From Labilibaculum sp. (GTDB lineage Bacteria; Bacteroidota; Bacteroidia; Bacteroidales; Marinifilaceae): a stretch of DNA of 64,000 nucleotides. Shown in pieces: positions 35,314-43,162 of the stretch. Position 1 is the first letter of the stretch. Each line of letters starts with the position of its first letter. The notes below the pieces were generated by a model. It saw nothing but the letters and a program-made list of their open reading frames with translations, had not been told where the DNA came from and did no database searches. A program made the position numbers and the translations under genes. The stretch lies in NCBI RefSeq assembly GCF_963664555.1, contig NZ_OY761461.1, positions 4,381,769-4,445,768 of the forward strand. Reading direction: 5' to 3'.

Positions 35314-35560
35314 CTCCCGTTCGTAAATTGACCATCTCTGTGCGCCGACTGAGGTCTTCCGTTTGGCACGGATGGACTTCCGTGCGCGTTGGAACCCTTT
35401 CCGTTCGGCAGTTTTGTGCTTCCGTGCGCAGGTTGAGATACTCCGTTCGGAGTGAATACCCTTCCGTTCGCGAACGGAACAAGTGAAAGTACGAACGGAA
35501 CACTCGCCTTCACGTACGGAGAATTATTTCCAGGGAACAGAAAGAATCCGGAAGCGAAAC
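35314..35560. repeat. 21-bp tandem repeat array with internal inversion
   Basis: Eight direct units start exactly every 21 bp at 35314, 35335, 35356, 35377, 35398, 35419, 35440 and 35461. Each begins with a core close to CTTCCGTTCG and continues with a variable 11-bp tail. After 35470 the orientation flips: the reverse-complement core CGAACGGAA occurs at 35471, 35492, 35513 (CGTACGGAG) and degenerate at 35534, again every 21 bp. The junction is a perfect 18-bp palindrome at 35462-35479. Translated, the direct half gives RTE-plus-four-residue heptads on the minus strand and the inverted half gives the same RTE heptads on the plus strand. The array is GC-richer than its surroundings. Confidence 0.9.
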
Positions 35561-35593
35561 AAATTGTGGGGACAGGCTACATTTGTTTGGGGA

Positions 35594-35648
35594 CAGGCAG
35601 AGCATGCAAAACTATTGGTTATAACAGTGGAGTATTTTGTTTTGGATT
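35594..35648 (+). pseudogene. Decayed duplicate of the alpha/beta hydrolase 3' end
   Basis: About 55 bp here match the last coding bases of the hydrolase (about 35233-35287) at roughly 80 percent by eye. Translated, HAKLLVITVEYFVLD corresponds to QPKLLVKTVEYFALD. The copy lacks the stop codon at the matching place and has no upstream hydrolase sequence beyond a few vague matches, so it is a remnant, not a gene. The 21-bp array separates it from the intact gene. Confidence 0.75.
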
Positions 35649-35652
35649 CAAT

Positions 35653-35680
35653 AAAAAACCCGAAACGAATTCGTCTCGGG
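35653..35680 (-). terminator. Terminator of the minus-strand lipoprotein gene
   Basis: The stem CCCGAAACGAA/TTCGTCTCGGG (35659-35680) has one internal mismatch and almost no loop. The A run before it reads as TTTTTTAT on the minus strand. The gene ends 23 bp away at 35703. Confidence 0.75.
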
Positions 35681-35702
35681 GCTAAAATTTTCTTATTTCT
35701 TA

Positions 35703-36809
35703 TTACCACTCACCACCAGCTTTTATAAACTGAGAACGAGCTTGAATATTAAAAGTGTAAATATCTCCTTGAAAAGGGTCAATACCATCTTCATACAAAA
35801 ATGCAACGACCTTCACATAAAAATTATCTCCAAGAGATAAACCAAAATCACCTTTAGAATCTTCTTCAAGTGTCATTGATTGCAAAGCGTCAGCACTTGC
35901 CGGTTGCCAATTTGACGTAAATAATGGATTGTTCTCATCCTTTTCAGAATTTAACACCTGAACGTAGTAATATATATTACCAGCGTCAAGAGCTTTCCAT
36001 TTCACCACCAATGACAATGCGCCACTTCCAGTTGTGTGTTCAGAATCCACTGACTGAAAACTTAAAGCTTCAATATCTTGATTATATATCTTCTCGTCTA
36101 ACTTATACTCTTCACCCGAATTCATTGTCAGTACAAATTTGACAAGTTTTTCTCCAGGGAAATTTTCAAGATACTCATTTGCATCAACTTCGTTAATTCT
36201 CCAAACAGTTTCATCATTTGAATTTTGCGATTTAATTAAAGTAAAACTTTCATTTGAAGATATTTTTGCAACAGCACTTTTAATATTATCTCCCTTCACC
36301 TCAAAATCATATCGGTAACCACTAACAAAATCATCATTCTTTAAATAAACTTCCTTAACCACCGAAGCATCAGCAGTTACATCATTAAGTTCATTTATTT
36401 GAGTATAGAAATCTCTGTTTCCGATGGTACTTTTTAAGAATATATGATCTCTTGTTGATGACTTGTCAATTTTCCACTCCTGAGAATTAATTATGGTCTC
36501 GTCATCTATTACCAATGTATTATCATCCCCCAGACTCCAACTTCCTACCTTAACATCCCTGCGTCCACTAAATTCTTGCTTGTACAAATCACCACCACCA
36601 TTAAATTTATACACTAGAACTACATCGTTTTTTGAATAACTATCATCAATAAACGTACTTGAGTACCAGTATTTATTGGTTAGGTCGGAAGATTTAAACT
36701 CGAAAACGTCCTCTTCTCCACCTCCACTACTGCTTCCACAGGAGGTTAAAAGTAGGCTTCCAGCAATCAATATCGCAAAGGACAATTTATTATAAAATGA
36801 AGTATTCAT
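35703..36809 (-). CDS. Hypothetical lipoprotein
   Basis: This 368-residue lipoprotein has a signal peptide ending in the lipobox LLTSC (Cys about residue 24), followed by a GSSSGGGEEDVFEF linker whose S/G plus acidic composition fits surface export. About residues 35-130 look like a lipocalin-like or small beta domain (LTNKYWYSSTFIDD, KVGSWSLGDDNTLVIDDE). The C-terminal part about 250-365 has the strand spacing of a fibronectin-type fold (LSLVVKWKALDAGNIYYYVQVLN ... FYVKVVAFLYEDG). I do not recognise the family and infer no function. It is monocistronic. Confidence 0.75.
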   Translation of the reverse strand: MNTSFYNKLSFAILIAGSLLLTSCGSSSGGGEEDVFEFKSSDLTNKYWYSSTFIDDSYSKNDVVLVYKFNGGGDLYKQEFSGRRDVKVGSWSLGDDNTLVIDDETIINSQEWKIDKSSTRDHIFLKSTIGNRDFYTQINELNDVTADASVVKEVYLKNDDFVSGYRYDFEVKGDNIKSAVAKISSNESFTLIKSQNSNDETVWRINEVDANEYLENFPGEKLVKFVLTMNSGEEYKLDEKIYNQDIEALSFQSVDSEHTTGSGALSLVVKWKALDAGNIYYYVQVLNSEKDENNPLFTSNWQPASADALQSMTLEEDSKGDFGLSLGDNFYVKVVAFLYEDGIDPFQGDIYTFNIQARSQFIKAGGEW

Positions 36810-36894
36810 CAGATTTACTATCTTTTAGTTTTTAAAATATTTTTGAATAAAATTAGGATTTACATCCTGATATACAAACACGAAAAAAGCGAAA

Positions 36895-36908
36895 CTATTG
36901 TACAATAG
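36895..36908 (-). terminator. Possible terminator of the exonuclease gene
   Basis: The 14-bp perfect palindrome CTATTGTACAATAG is flanked on the minus strand by TTTCGCTTTTTTCG. It lies just after the minus-strand stop at 36917. With no loop it is a weak candidate. Confidence 0.35.
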
Positions 36909-36916
36909 CAAGACAT

Positions 36917-37639
36917 TTATAACAATACCCGCTCAAAATTGGTTTCCGGAATTAAATCCTCGCCCTGATAACGCAAAAACACCTGCGCTGTGGCCAGAAT
37001 ATCTTTCTCACAATATACAGCAATGCGTTCCAAATCATTATCCTGCCAATATACTTTACCCACCATCGATCCGTCAATATCATCTTTTGGTGTAGGGATA
37101 CCGAAAATCTCACAAAGCAAAGCCAAAGAAGTGTAATGCTTGTAATCGCCGAATTTCCATAGCTCCATGGTATCTAAAAACTGTACTTCCCAAGGTTTTT
37201 TGCCTGCAATATCGAGTACCTCGGGTAATACAACACCGTTTATCAGCATTCTTCGGGCAATGTATGGAAAATCAAATTCCTTTCCGTTGTGAGCACACAG
37301 GTTGCGATTCGGTTTGCTGCAAAAACGATCCAACATCAAAGCAAATTCCTCTAACAATTGCTTTTCATTGTCGCCATAATATGATTTTGCAACAAATTTT
37401 GTTCCCCCATTCTTTTTTGTGACCAAGCCTGTTGAAATACAAACAATTTTACCAAACTCGGCATAAATACCAGCTCTTCCATATACATCCGATGGCGATT
37501 CTTCCTCTTTTCGAAAATATTCAGATTTTTTCTCCCACAGCTCCTGCAATTTGGGCGACAATTCCTCGAACGTTGCTTTTCCAGAAACGGTCTCAACATC
37601 TACAAAAAGTAAATTTTCAACTTTAATTTGATTCAGCAT
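36917..37639 (-). CDS. 3'-5' exonuclease (DNA polymerase B exonuclease-like, DEDDy)
   Basis: This 240-residue protein has the proofreading-exonuclease fold. Exo I is LLFVDVETVSG (Asp and Glu of DEDD) near residue 13. Exo II is LCAHNGKEFDFPYIARR near 110-127 with its Asp. Exo III is IAVYCEKDILATAQVFLR near 205-222, giving the Y-x-x-x-D of the DEDDy type. It matches the stand-alone family annotated as predicted polymerase-B-like 3'-5' exonuclease in Bacteroidota (PF10108 type). It probably trims DNA or RNA 3' ends. It is coded upstream of a hypothetical lipoprotein and after udk on the same strand, with a terminator between. Confidence 0.88.
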   Translation of the reverse strand: MLNQIKVENLLFVDVETVSGKATFEELSPKLQELWEKKSEYFRKEEESPSDVYGRAGIYAEFGKIVCISTGLVTKKNGGTKFVAKSYYGDNEKQLLEEFALMLDRFCSKPNRNLCAHNGKEFDFPYIARRMLINGVVLPEVLDIAGKKPWEVQFLDTMELWKFGDYKHYTSLALLCEIFGIPTPKDDIDGSMVGKVYWQDNDLERIAVYCEKDILATAQVFLRYQGEDLIPETNFERVLL

Positions 37640-37674
37640 AACAAAAGACTTATCATAAATTAAAACGAAAAGTT

Positions 37675-37704
37675 ATAAAAAAAGGAGACAGTAACAAAGT
37701 CTCC
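37675..37704 (-). terminator. Terminator of udk
   Basis: The stem GGAGAC/GTCTCC (37684-37689 and 37699-37704) has a 9-nt loop and is followed on the minus strand by a T7 tract. It lies about 40 bp after the udk stop. Confidence 0.7.
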
Positions 37705-37741
37705 ACTCTAATTTTCTTATCCAGAAACAAAAATGAACAAC

Positions 37742-38359
37742 TTACTGATGTTCGATCAGGTTTTTCTGAATAAAATGGGTTAAAATATCTATAGCTACAA
37801 TATTATTGCCTCCTTGCGGCACAATAATATCAGCATAACGCTTGCTTGGTTCTATAAATTGAAGGTGCATTGGTTTAACCGTTTTATCGTATCGATCCAA
37901 TACCTTTTCAACCGACCTGCCCCGCTCTACAATATCTCTCTTAATTACCCGATTTAAACGATCATCGGCATCACAATCAACAAACACCTTTAAATCCATT
38001 AAATTTCTAAGAACTGGATCTGTTAAAATCAAAAGTCCTTCTACGATAACTACGCCTTTGGGCTCCACCCGAATCGTTTCATCCGATCGAAGACAAGTAA
38101 GGTAAGAGTATATTGGCTGCTCTATCGATAGGCCACTCTTTAATTTCTTGACATGATCAATTAATAATTCAAATTCGATTGACCTTGGATGATCAAAATT
38201 TATTTCCTGACGCTCTTCTAATGTAAGCTCTTCATTAGACCTGTAATATGAATCCTGCGGTAAAACGGCAACGTCCCCTTGATTTAATCTTTCAATTATT
38301 TTTCTAACCACTGTAGTTTTGCCAGAGCCTGTTCCTCCCGCAATTCCAATAATCAACAT
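37742..38359 (-). CDS. udk: Uridine kinase
   Basis: It phosphorylates uridine and cytidine in pyrimidine salvage. There are 205 residues. The Walker A motif GIAGGTGSGKTTV lies at about residues 5-17, the substrate loop DSYYRSNEELTLEERQEINFDHPRSIEF at about 37-65, YSYLTCLRSDETIRVEPKGVVIVEGLLIL near 84-113, and the RxxRD lid RLNRVIKRDIVERGR near 134-148. It is a normal-length bacterial member, clearly distinct from the uridine-kinase-like protein at 54.9 kb. Cytoplasmic, monocistronic. Confidence 0.95.
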   Translation of the reverse strand: MLIIGIAGGTGSGKTTVVRKIIERLNQGDVAVLPQDSYYRSNEELTLEERQEINFDHPRSIEFELLIDHVKKLKSGLSIEQPIYSYLTCLRSDETIRVEPKGVVIVEGLLILTDPVLRNLMDLKVFVDCDADDRLNRVIKRDIVERGRSVEKVLDRYDKTVKPMHLQFIEPSKRYADIIVPQGGNNIVAIDILTHFIQKNLIEHQ

Positions 38360-38449
38360 GTTGTATGATATTTAGATGTTTGATTCAAAAATGCTAATTT
38401 TGCATTAACTTCGGCTGGAAAGTTAGTAATAATTTAAAAAAGAATTAAA

Positions 38450-38752
38450 ATGATCAAGCACATTGCCATGTTTAAGTTTAAAGCTTTTGAATCGGCTGAA
38501 AAAAAAGAAAATTACTTTACCAGATTAAAAGAGGCATTTGACGGATTGGATGAAAGAATTCCTGAAATCAAATTTTTACAAATTGGTTTTGACCAACTTC
38601 ATTCGGATGCTTCATTTGATTTTATTGTAAATGTTGATATTGAAAACATGGACGCCTTGCCTTTATACGCTAACCATCCTGAACATTTAAAAGCAGCATC
38701 GGTTGTAAAGGAAATGGCTGCTGAACGCAAAGTAATTGACTACGAATTTTAA
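38450..38752 (+). CDS. Dabb-family stress-responsive alpha/beta-barrel protein
   Basis: This is a 100-residue single-domain dimeric ferredoxin-like fold protein. It starts MIKHIAMFKFKAF, continues with EIKFLQIGFDQLHSDASFDFIVNVDIENMDALPLYANHPEHLKAASVVK, and ends in a terminal strand. The YxxHPxH-like YANHPEH motif and length fit the stress-responsive A/B barrel (Dabb) family. The molecular function is unknown in bacteria. It is followed 48 bp later by manA on the same strand and may be cotranscribed. Confidence 0.85.
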   Translation: MIKHIAMFKFKAFESAEKKENYFTRLKEAFDGLDERIPEIKFLQIGFDQLHSDASFDFIVNVDIENMDALPLYANHPEHLKAASVVKEMAAERKVIDYEF

Positions 38753-38800
38753 GATTAGCCAAAAGCCAAAATAGCAATCAAATTAATAAATTGTACAAAA

Positions 38801-39778
38801 ATGAGTTTGTATCCATTGAAATTTACGCCCATCCTAAAAGATAAAATTTGGGGTGGAAACAAATTAAAAACAGTATTGAATAAAGATTTTTCTCCACTAC
38901 CTAATGCAGGTGAGAGTTGGGAGATTTCGGGTGTTGAAGGAGATATTTCTGTTGTTAGCAATGGATTTTTAGCGGGAAACAATCTGGAAGAACTCATTGA
39001 AATTTATATGGGTGACCTTGTTGGAGATCATGTTTATGAAAATTTTGGGATTGAATTTCCATTGCTGATAAAATTTATTGATGCCAATGATGTCCTATCT
39101 ATTCAAGTACATCCTGATGATGAACTTTCGAAAGAAAGACACAATGCTTACGGCAAAACCGAAATGTGGTATGTTATTGAAGCCGATAAAGGATCTGAAC
39201 TGATCGTTGGTTTTAATCAAAACATCAGCAAAGAAGAATATTTAGCGAAGCTGAAGGAAGGCAAGCTGGAAGAGATCTTAAACAATGCCCCTGTAAAAGA
39301 GGGAAGTTGTTTCTTTATTCCTGCCGGCCGTGTTCATGCAATTGGGAAAGGAATTCTGTTGGCCGAAATTCAGCAGACATCTGATGTTACTTATCGAATA
39401 TACGATTTTAACAGAACTGATGATGCCGGCAACCCAAGAGAACTGCATACAGAACTTGCTGTTGATGCAATTGACTATAGTTTTGAGAAAAAATATGAAA
39501 CCAGCTACCAAACTGAAATTAATAAAACTTCAGAACTTGTTCGTTGTCCTTATTTCACAACTAACATTCTGGAATTTGACAAAGCTCAGGAAAAGGACTA
39601 CATAGAATTAGATTCATTTGTGATTTATATGTGTTTGGAAGGCGAGATGATTATTACCTGCGGGGAGGATTCTTTAACTGTTGAGAAAGGAGAAAGCGTT
39701 TTAATTCCTGCAATTATTAACAATTTGACTCTTACTCCGAAAACAAAAACAAAAATTCTTGAAGTCTATATAAAATAG
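38801..39778 (+). CDS. manA: Mannose-6-phosphate isomerase, class I
   Basis: This zinc enzyme interconverts mannose 6-phosphate and fructose 6-phosphate for GDP-sugar synthesis or mannose use. At 325 residues it is the short bacterial type. Visible are LKFTPILKDKIWGGNKL at the N-terminus, LLIKFIDANDVLSIQVHPDDE with zinc ligands at about residues 87-107, KTEMWYVIEADKGSELIVGF near 122, and FFIPAGRVHAIGKGILLAEIQQTSDVTYRIYDFNR near 169-205. The C-terminal cupin ends with MIITCGEDSLTVEKGESVLIPA. Strong assignment. Confidence 0.95.
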   Translation: MSLYPLKFTPILKDKIWGGNKLKTVLNKDFSPLPNAGESWEISGVEGDISVVSNGFLAGNNLEELIEIYMGDLVGDHVYENFGIEFPLLIKFIDANDVLSIQVHPDDELSKERHNAYGKTEMWYVIEADKGSELIVGFNQNISKEEYLAKLKEGKLEEILNNAPVKEGSCFFIPAGRVHAIGKGILLAEIQQTSDVTYRIYDFNRTDDAGNPRELHTELAVDAIDYSFEKKYETSYQTEINKTSELVRCPYFTTNILEFDKAQEKDYIELDSFVIYMCLEGEMIITCGEDSLTVEKGESVLIPAIINNLTLTPKTKTKILEVYIK

Positions 39779-39797
39779 ACTAACAACAAATTATACG

Positions 39798-39834
39798 ATC
39801 CTCTTTTTTACACAAAAAAAAGAGGATTTTTTTA
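39798..39834 (+). terminator. Terminator after manA
   Basis: The 12-bp stem ATCCTCTTTTTT/AAAAAAGAGGAT (39798-39809 and 39816-39827) is followed by a T7 tract. Confidence 0.85.
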
Positions 39835-39878
39835 TTCCCATAGAATATAAGATGATCAGTCAATAAAGTTGAATCATT

Positions 39879-39910
39879 TTTCGGAAAAGATAAGAATCTG
39901 TATAACTTTG
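39879..39910 (+). promoter_or_regulatory. Candidate engB promoter
   Basis: TTTC (39879-39882) is followed after 20 bp by TAACTTTG (39903-39910), a perfect TAnnTTTG -7 element with a one-base-off -33 element. The start codon follows 19 bp later. Confidence 0.55.
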
Positions 39911-39929
39911 CAACGTAAAAAAATACTCC

Positions 39930-40544
39930 ATGAATATTACTAGTGCTAAATTTGTGATGTCCAACTCGGATATTAAAAAATGTCCGACCGATAATAAGGC
40001 AGAATATGCTTTTATCGGACGTTCAAATGTTGGAAAGTCATCACTTATAAACATGCTGACCAATCACAAAGGTTTGGCGAAAATTTCTACCAAGCCTGGT
40101 AAAACACAATTGGTCAATCATTTCTTAATTAATGATGAATGGTATCTGGTAGATTTACCCGGTTATGGTTTCGCCAAAGTAGCAAAGAATACCAAACAAC
40201 GGTTTTCAAAATTAATTTTCAGTTTTATTGAAAGCCGTCCCAATCTTATCAATTTATTTGTACTTGTGGATTGCAGACACGAACCTCAAGCCAAAGATGT
40301 TGATTTTATGGAATGGTTAGGTGTAAACGGAATTCCTTTCTCTATTATTTTTACGAAAGCTGATAAACTTGGCAAACAAAAATTATCGGAGAACATTAAA
40401 GCCTATGAAACTGAATTATTGAATACATGGGAAGAAATGCCTCCTTACTTTATAAGTTCGGCATCAAGTGGTTTGGGAAAAGAAGAAATATTAAATTCTA
40501 TAGATGAAACCAACAAAACGGTTTTGCTTCAAAAGCGAAAATAA
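39930..40544 (+). CDS. engB: Ribosome biogenesis GTP-binding protein EngB/YsxC
   Basis: This essential GTPase of 204 residues helps large-subunit assembly. G1 is FIGRSNVGKSSLINML near residue 29, with the T of the switch in TKPGKTQLVNHF near 54. G3 is LVDLPGYGFAKVAKNTKQRF near 74, G4 FTKADKLGKQK near 137, and G5 the SSASSGLGKEEIL region near 175. Length and the DLPGYGFA motif are typical of EngB. It is transcribed alone from a TAACTTTG promoter and ends at a small hairpin. Confidence 0.97.
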   Translation: MNITSAKFVMSNSDIKKCPTDNKAEYAFIGRSNVGKSSLINMLTNHKGLAKISTKPGKTQLVNHFLINDEWYLVDLPGYGFAKVAKNTKQRFSKLIFSFIESRPNLINLFVLVDCRHEPQAKDVDFMEWLGVNGIPFSIIFTKADKLGKQKLSENIKAYETELLNTWEEMPPYFISSASSGLGKEEILNSIDETNKTVLLQKRK

Positions 40545-40551
40545 AAATAAG

Positions 40552-40583
40552 GGAAGATCTCGTAAAGACATCTTCTTTTTTAT
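40552..40583 (+). terminator. Terminator after engB
   Basis: The short stem GAAGAT/ATCTTC (40553-40558 and 40570-40575) has partial pairing further in and is followed by a T-rich run. It is modest in stability. Confidence 0.55.
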
Positions 40584-40667
40584 TTAAACAAAATAAATTA
40601 TCCTTTTAATTGGATAAAATAAATTGCGGCAACTTGACTAAAATCAGTTTTTTGGCGCAATAATTCA

Positions 40668-40675
40668 TAAATTTG
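40668..40675 (+). promoter_or_regulatory. Candidate -7 element of prs
   Basis: TAAATTTG is a perfect TAnnTTTG, 43 bp before the prs ATG. A TTTTTTGG tract at 40648-40655 precedes it, but the spacing (13-16 bp) is shorter than usual, so only the -7 part is convincing. Confidence 0.4.
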
Positions 40676-40718
40676 CACAGTACAATAGTTATCTGATTTA
40701 TAAACAAATAATATTTTA

Positions 40719-41651
40719 ATGAAAGCCCCGATTAAAATCTTTTCTGGTTCGAACAGTGAGTATTTAGCAGGTGAAATTGCAAAAGCAGCAGGATTGGAGT
40801 TAGGAAAATCAAGCATTACAAGATTTAGTGATGGTGAATTTGAAGTCTGTTACGAAGAAACAGTAAGAGGTGCTCAAGTATTCATTATCCAGTCAACTTA
40901 TCCCCCAACTGATAATTTGATGGAGCTATTGCTAATGATTGATGCCGCCAAAAGAGCATCTGCTTACAAAGTTATTGCAGTAATTCCTTATTTTGGATTC
41001 GCCCGTCAGGACCGAAAAGATCGTCCCAGAGTTGCGATTGGAGCCAAATTGGTTGCCAATTTACTTATGGCTGCAGGAGTTGACCGTGTAATGACAATGG
41101 ATCTTCACGCTGACCAAATTCAAGGATTCTTTGACATTCCTGTTGATCACTTGTATGGTTCATCGGTACTTCTTCCTTACATCGAGAATTTAAAATTGGA
41201 CAATTTGGTAGTTGCTTCTCCAGATATGGGTGGTAGTAAAAGAGCCAATACTTACGCAAAATATTTAAATGCAGGTTTGGCTATTTGTCACAAATCAAGA
41301 GAAAAAGCGAATGTTGTTGGCGAAATGACTGCAATTGGTGATGTTGAAGGCAGACATGTTGTTATTGTGGATGACATGATTGATACCGCCGGCACAATTA
41401 CCAAAGCTGCTAATATGCTTAAGGATAAAGGTGCTCTTAGCGTTCGTGCAATCGCAACCCATGCGGTTTTATCTGGTCCGGCTTATGAACGAATTCAAGA
41501 ATCGGCTTTAGAAGAGGTTGTTTTCACAGACTCTATTCCTTTGAAAAAAGAAGTTTCTAAAATTAAAGAGCTAACAATTGCTGAAATTTTCGCAAAAACA
41601 ATTCTTAATGTTTACAATTGCGAATCAATCAGTTCCAATTTCATATTATAA
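40719..41651 (+). CDS. prs: Ribose-phosphate pyrophosphokinase
   Basis: It makes PRPP from ribose 5-phosphate and ATP for nucleotide, His and Trp synthesis. It has 310 residues, normal for class I enzymes. Visible are IKIFSGSNSEYLAGEIAKAAG at the start, FSDGEFEVCYEETVRG near residue 37, PYFGFARQDRKDRPR near 93, the metal-binding RVMTMDLHADQIQGFFD near 125-141, and the PRPP loop VVIVDDMIDTAGTITKAA near 212-229. Monocistronic; rplY follows with its own -7 element. Confidence 0.97.
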   Translation: MKAPIKIFSGSNSEYLAGEIAKAAGLELGKSSITRFSDGEFEVCYEETVRGAQVFIIQSTYPPTDNLMELLLMIDAAKRASAYKVIAVIPYFGFARQDRKDRPRVAIGAKLVANLLMAAGVDRVMTMDLHADQIQGFFDIPVDHLYGSSVLLPYIENLKLDNLVVASPDMGGSKRANTYAKYLNAGLAICHKSREKANVVGEMTAIGDVEGRHVVIVDDMIDTAGTITKAANMLKDKGALSVRAIATHAVLSGPAYERIQESALEEVVFTDSIPLKKEVSKIKELTIAEIFAKTILNVYNCESISSNFIL

Positions 41652-41655
41652 TTTA

Positions 41656-41663
41656 TATCTTTG
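41656..41663 (+). promoter_or_regulatory. Candidate -7 element of rplY
   Basis: TATCTTTG is a perfect TAnnTTTG element immediately after the prs stop, leaving about 105 bp of leader before the rplY ATG. The -33 element is not clear. Confidence 0.4.
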
Positions 41664-41769
41664 CGCAGATTTTTTTGGTAAAACATTTTATAAACGTGTA
41701 ATGGGAAATAAACTGAACTTTTTTACCAAGTGATGACGTTTATTTTGAGTAGCACATAATTTCAAGGAA

Positions 41770-42342
41770 ATGAAAGTTTTTGAATTAAAAGGTTCTTTAA
41801 GAACAGATTTAGGAAAAAAAGCAAACAAAGCTCTTCGTAGAGAAGAAATGATACCATGTGAAGTATACGGTGGTGGTGAAAACATTCACTTTGCTATTAA
41901 CGAAAAGGTATTGGGTAAATTACTTTTTACGCCGGATGTTTACGTTATCAATGCAGATATTGAAGGAAAAAAATTCTCTTGTGTACTGAGAGATGTTCAG
42001 TATCACCCGGTTAATGACAAAGCTTTACACGCTGATTTCTATCAGGTCTTTGAAGACAAAGCATTCGAAGTAGAATTGCCAATTCGAGTTGAAGGATTCG
42101 CTATCGGTGTTCAGTCTGGTGGTAAATTAGCAGTTATCTCAAGAAAACTTAAGGTAAAAGGTCTAATGGCTGATCTTCCAGAAAATCTTCTTGTTAAAGT
42201 TAGCCATCTTGGACTTGGAAAAAGTATTCAGGTTGGAGAGCTTGCTTATGATAACTTAGAACTTCTTAATTCTAAGAAATCAGTAGTTGTTCAAGTTAAG
42301 CTTACAAGAGCTGCTCGTGCTGCTGCTATGGCTGCAAAATAG
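41770..42342 (+). CDS. rplY: 50S ribosomal protein L25/general stress protein Ctc
   Basis: This is a 5S-rRNA-binding large-subunit protein of the long (CTC/TL5) type, 190 residues. The N-terminal domain (about 1-92) has LKGSLRTDLGKKANKALRREEMIPCEVYGGGENIHFAI and SCVLRDVQYHPVNDKALHADFYQV. The C-terminal beta domain (about 95-180) contains ELPIRVEGFAIGVQSGGKLAVISRKLKVKGL. An alanine-rich tail (AARAAAMAAK) ends it. The gene precedes pth, a common pairing, but a strong terminator separates them here. Confidence 0.95.
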   Translation: MKVFELKGSLRTDLGKKANKALRREEMIPCEVYGGGENIHFAINEKVLGKLLFTPDVYVINADIEGKKFSCVLRDVQYHPVNDKALHADFYQVFEDKAFEVELPIRVEGFAIGVQSGGKLAVISRKLKVKGLMADLPENLLVKVSHLGLGKSIQVGELAYDNLELLNSKKSVVVQVKLTRAARAAAMAAK

Positions 42343-42385
42343 ATTTCAACACTATTTTGCTCAGCACAATGAAGCAAATAAATAT

Positions 42386-42420
42386 AACCTCCCATTTATT
42401 GAAGAATGGGAGGTTTTTTT
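42386..42420 (+). terminator. Terminator after rplY
   Basis: The 11-bp stem AACCTCCCATT/AATGGGAGGTT (42386-42396 and 42405-42415) is followed by a T7 tract. Confidence 0.9.
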
Positions 42421-42492
42421 AATACCCCCCGTTCCTATTAAATAACGGATAGAATGAATACAAAGTTTTCATGGAAAATGCCATGAATATTC

Positions 42493-42500
42493 TAACTTTG
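42493..42500 (+). promoter_or_regulatory. Candidate -7 element of pth
   Basis: TAACTTTG matches TAnnTTTG exactly, but it ends only 8 bp before the ATG at 42509. If used, transcription would begin almost at that ATG, which bears on the choice of pth start (42509 or 42575). Confidence 0.45.
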
Positions 42501-42508
42501 GATTTGTT

Positions 42509-43150
42509 ATGATACAATTTCTAAAAAAACTATTTGGGCAGACTAAAAATCAGCCTAAAGAAAATAATATCGAGATGAAATATCTGATTGTCGGCCTTGG
42601 CAACATTGGTGCTGAATATGCAAACACAAGACACAATATAGGATTTCGTATTTTAGATGCTCTTGCTGAGACAGCTAATATAGAATTCAAAGAAGCCAGA
42701 TATGGAGCTGTTGCTGAATACAAGTTTAAAGGCCGCATCTTTGTTCTTGTAAAACCAAACACTTACATGAATTTAAGTGGAAAATCGGTTAACTACTGGC
42801 TTCAGAAAGAAAAAATACCCGTTGAAAATATGATGGTTTTGGTTGACGACCTTGCCTTGCCATTTGAAACTTTGCGCTTACGTCCGAAAGGAAGTGATGC
42901 CGGTCATAATGGATTAAAACACATCAACGAGATATTGGGACATCAAAACTACAACCGCCTGCGTTTTGGAATTGGTTCCGATTTTAGCAAGGGACAGCAA
43001 GTAGATTATGTTTTAGGAGAATGGTCGCCTGAAGAACTGGAGAAACTGCCTGAACTATTTAAAATCTGTATCAACATGATAAAAGGAATGAGTACCATTG
43101 GTATCCAGAGAACCATGACAGCATACAATACAAAAAAATCAGGCAGTTAA
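42509..43150 (+). CDS. pth: Peptidyl-tRNA hydrolase
   Basis: It recycles peptidyl-tRNAs released from stalled ribosomes. The family core starts at MKYLIVGLGNIGAEYANTRHNIGF, where the catalytic His lies in TRHNIGF. Further signatures are KPNTYMNLSGKSVNYW and the LPFETLRLRPKGSDAGHNGLKHI segment. The open frame from ATG 42509 adds 22 basic, amphipathic residues before the core; the ATG at 42575 would give the standard 191-residue enzyme. The -7 element at 42493 favours the downstream start unless the mRNA is leaderless. S4-domain and DUF4924 genes follow closely (12 and 28 bp), forming an operon. Confidence 0.94.
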   Translation: MIQFLKKLFGQTKNQPKENNIEMKYLIVGLGNIGAEYANTRHNIGFRILDALAETANIEFKEARYGAVAEYKFKGRIFVLVKPNTYMNLSGKSVNYWLQKEKIPVENMMVLVDDLALPFETLRLRPKGSDAGHNGLKHINEILGHQNYNRLRFGIGSDFSKGQQVDYVLGEWSPEELEKLPELFKICINMIKGMSTIGIQRTMTAYNTKKSGS

Positions 43151-43162
43151 AAATAGGAAGTC

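Larger units (their letters stand above)
35290..35702. other. Non-coding spacer holding a repeat array and a duplicated gene end
   Basis: This 413-bp stretch between the hydrolase stop and the lipoprotein stop contains the 21-bp repeat array (35314 to about 35560), the decayed copy of the hydrolase 3' end (35594-35648) and a terminator (35659-35680). Short frames are open across the array because the unit is a multiple of three, but none resembles a real gene. Confidence 0.7.

Noticed and set aside
35258..35728. Overlapping small frames across the 21-bp array
   Set aside because: Several frames on both strands are open for the same period reason and share no recognisable domain; the visible KLLVITVEYFVLD in one of them is the decayed hydrolase end, not a new gene.
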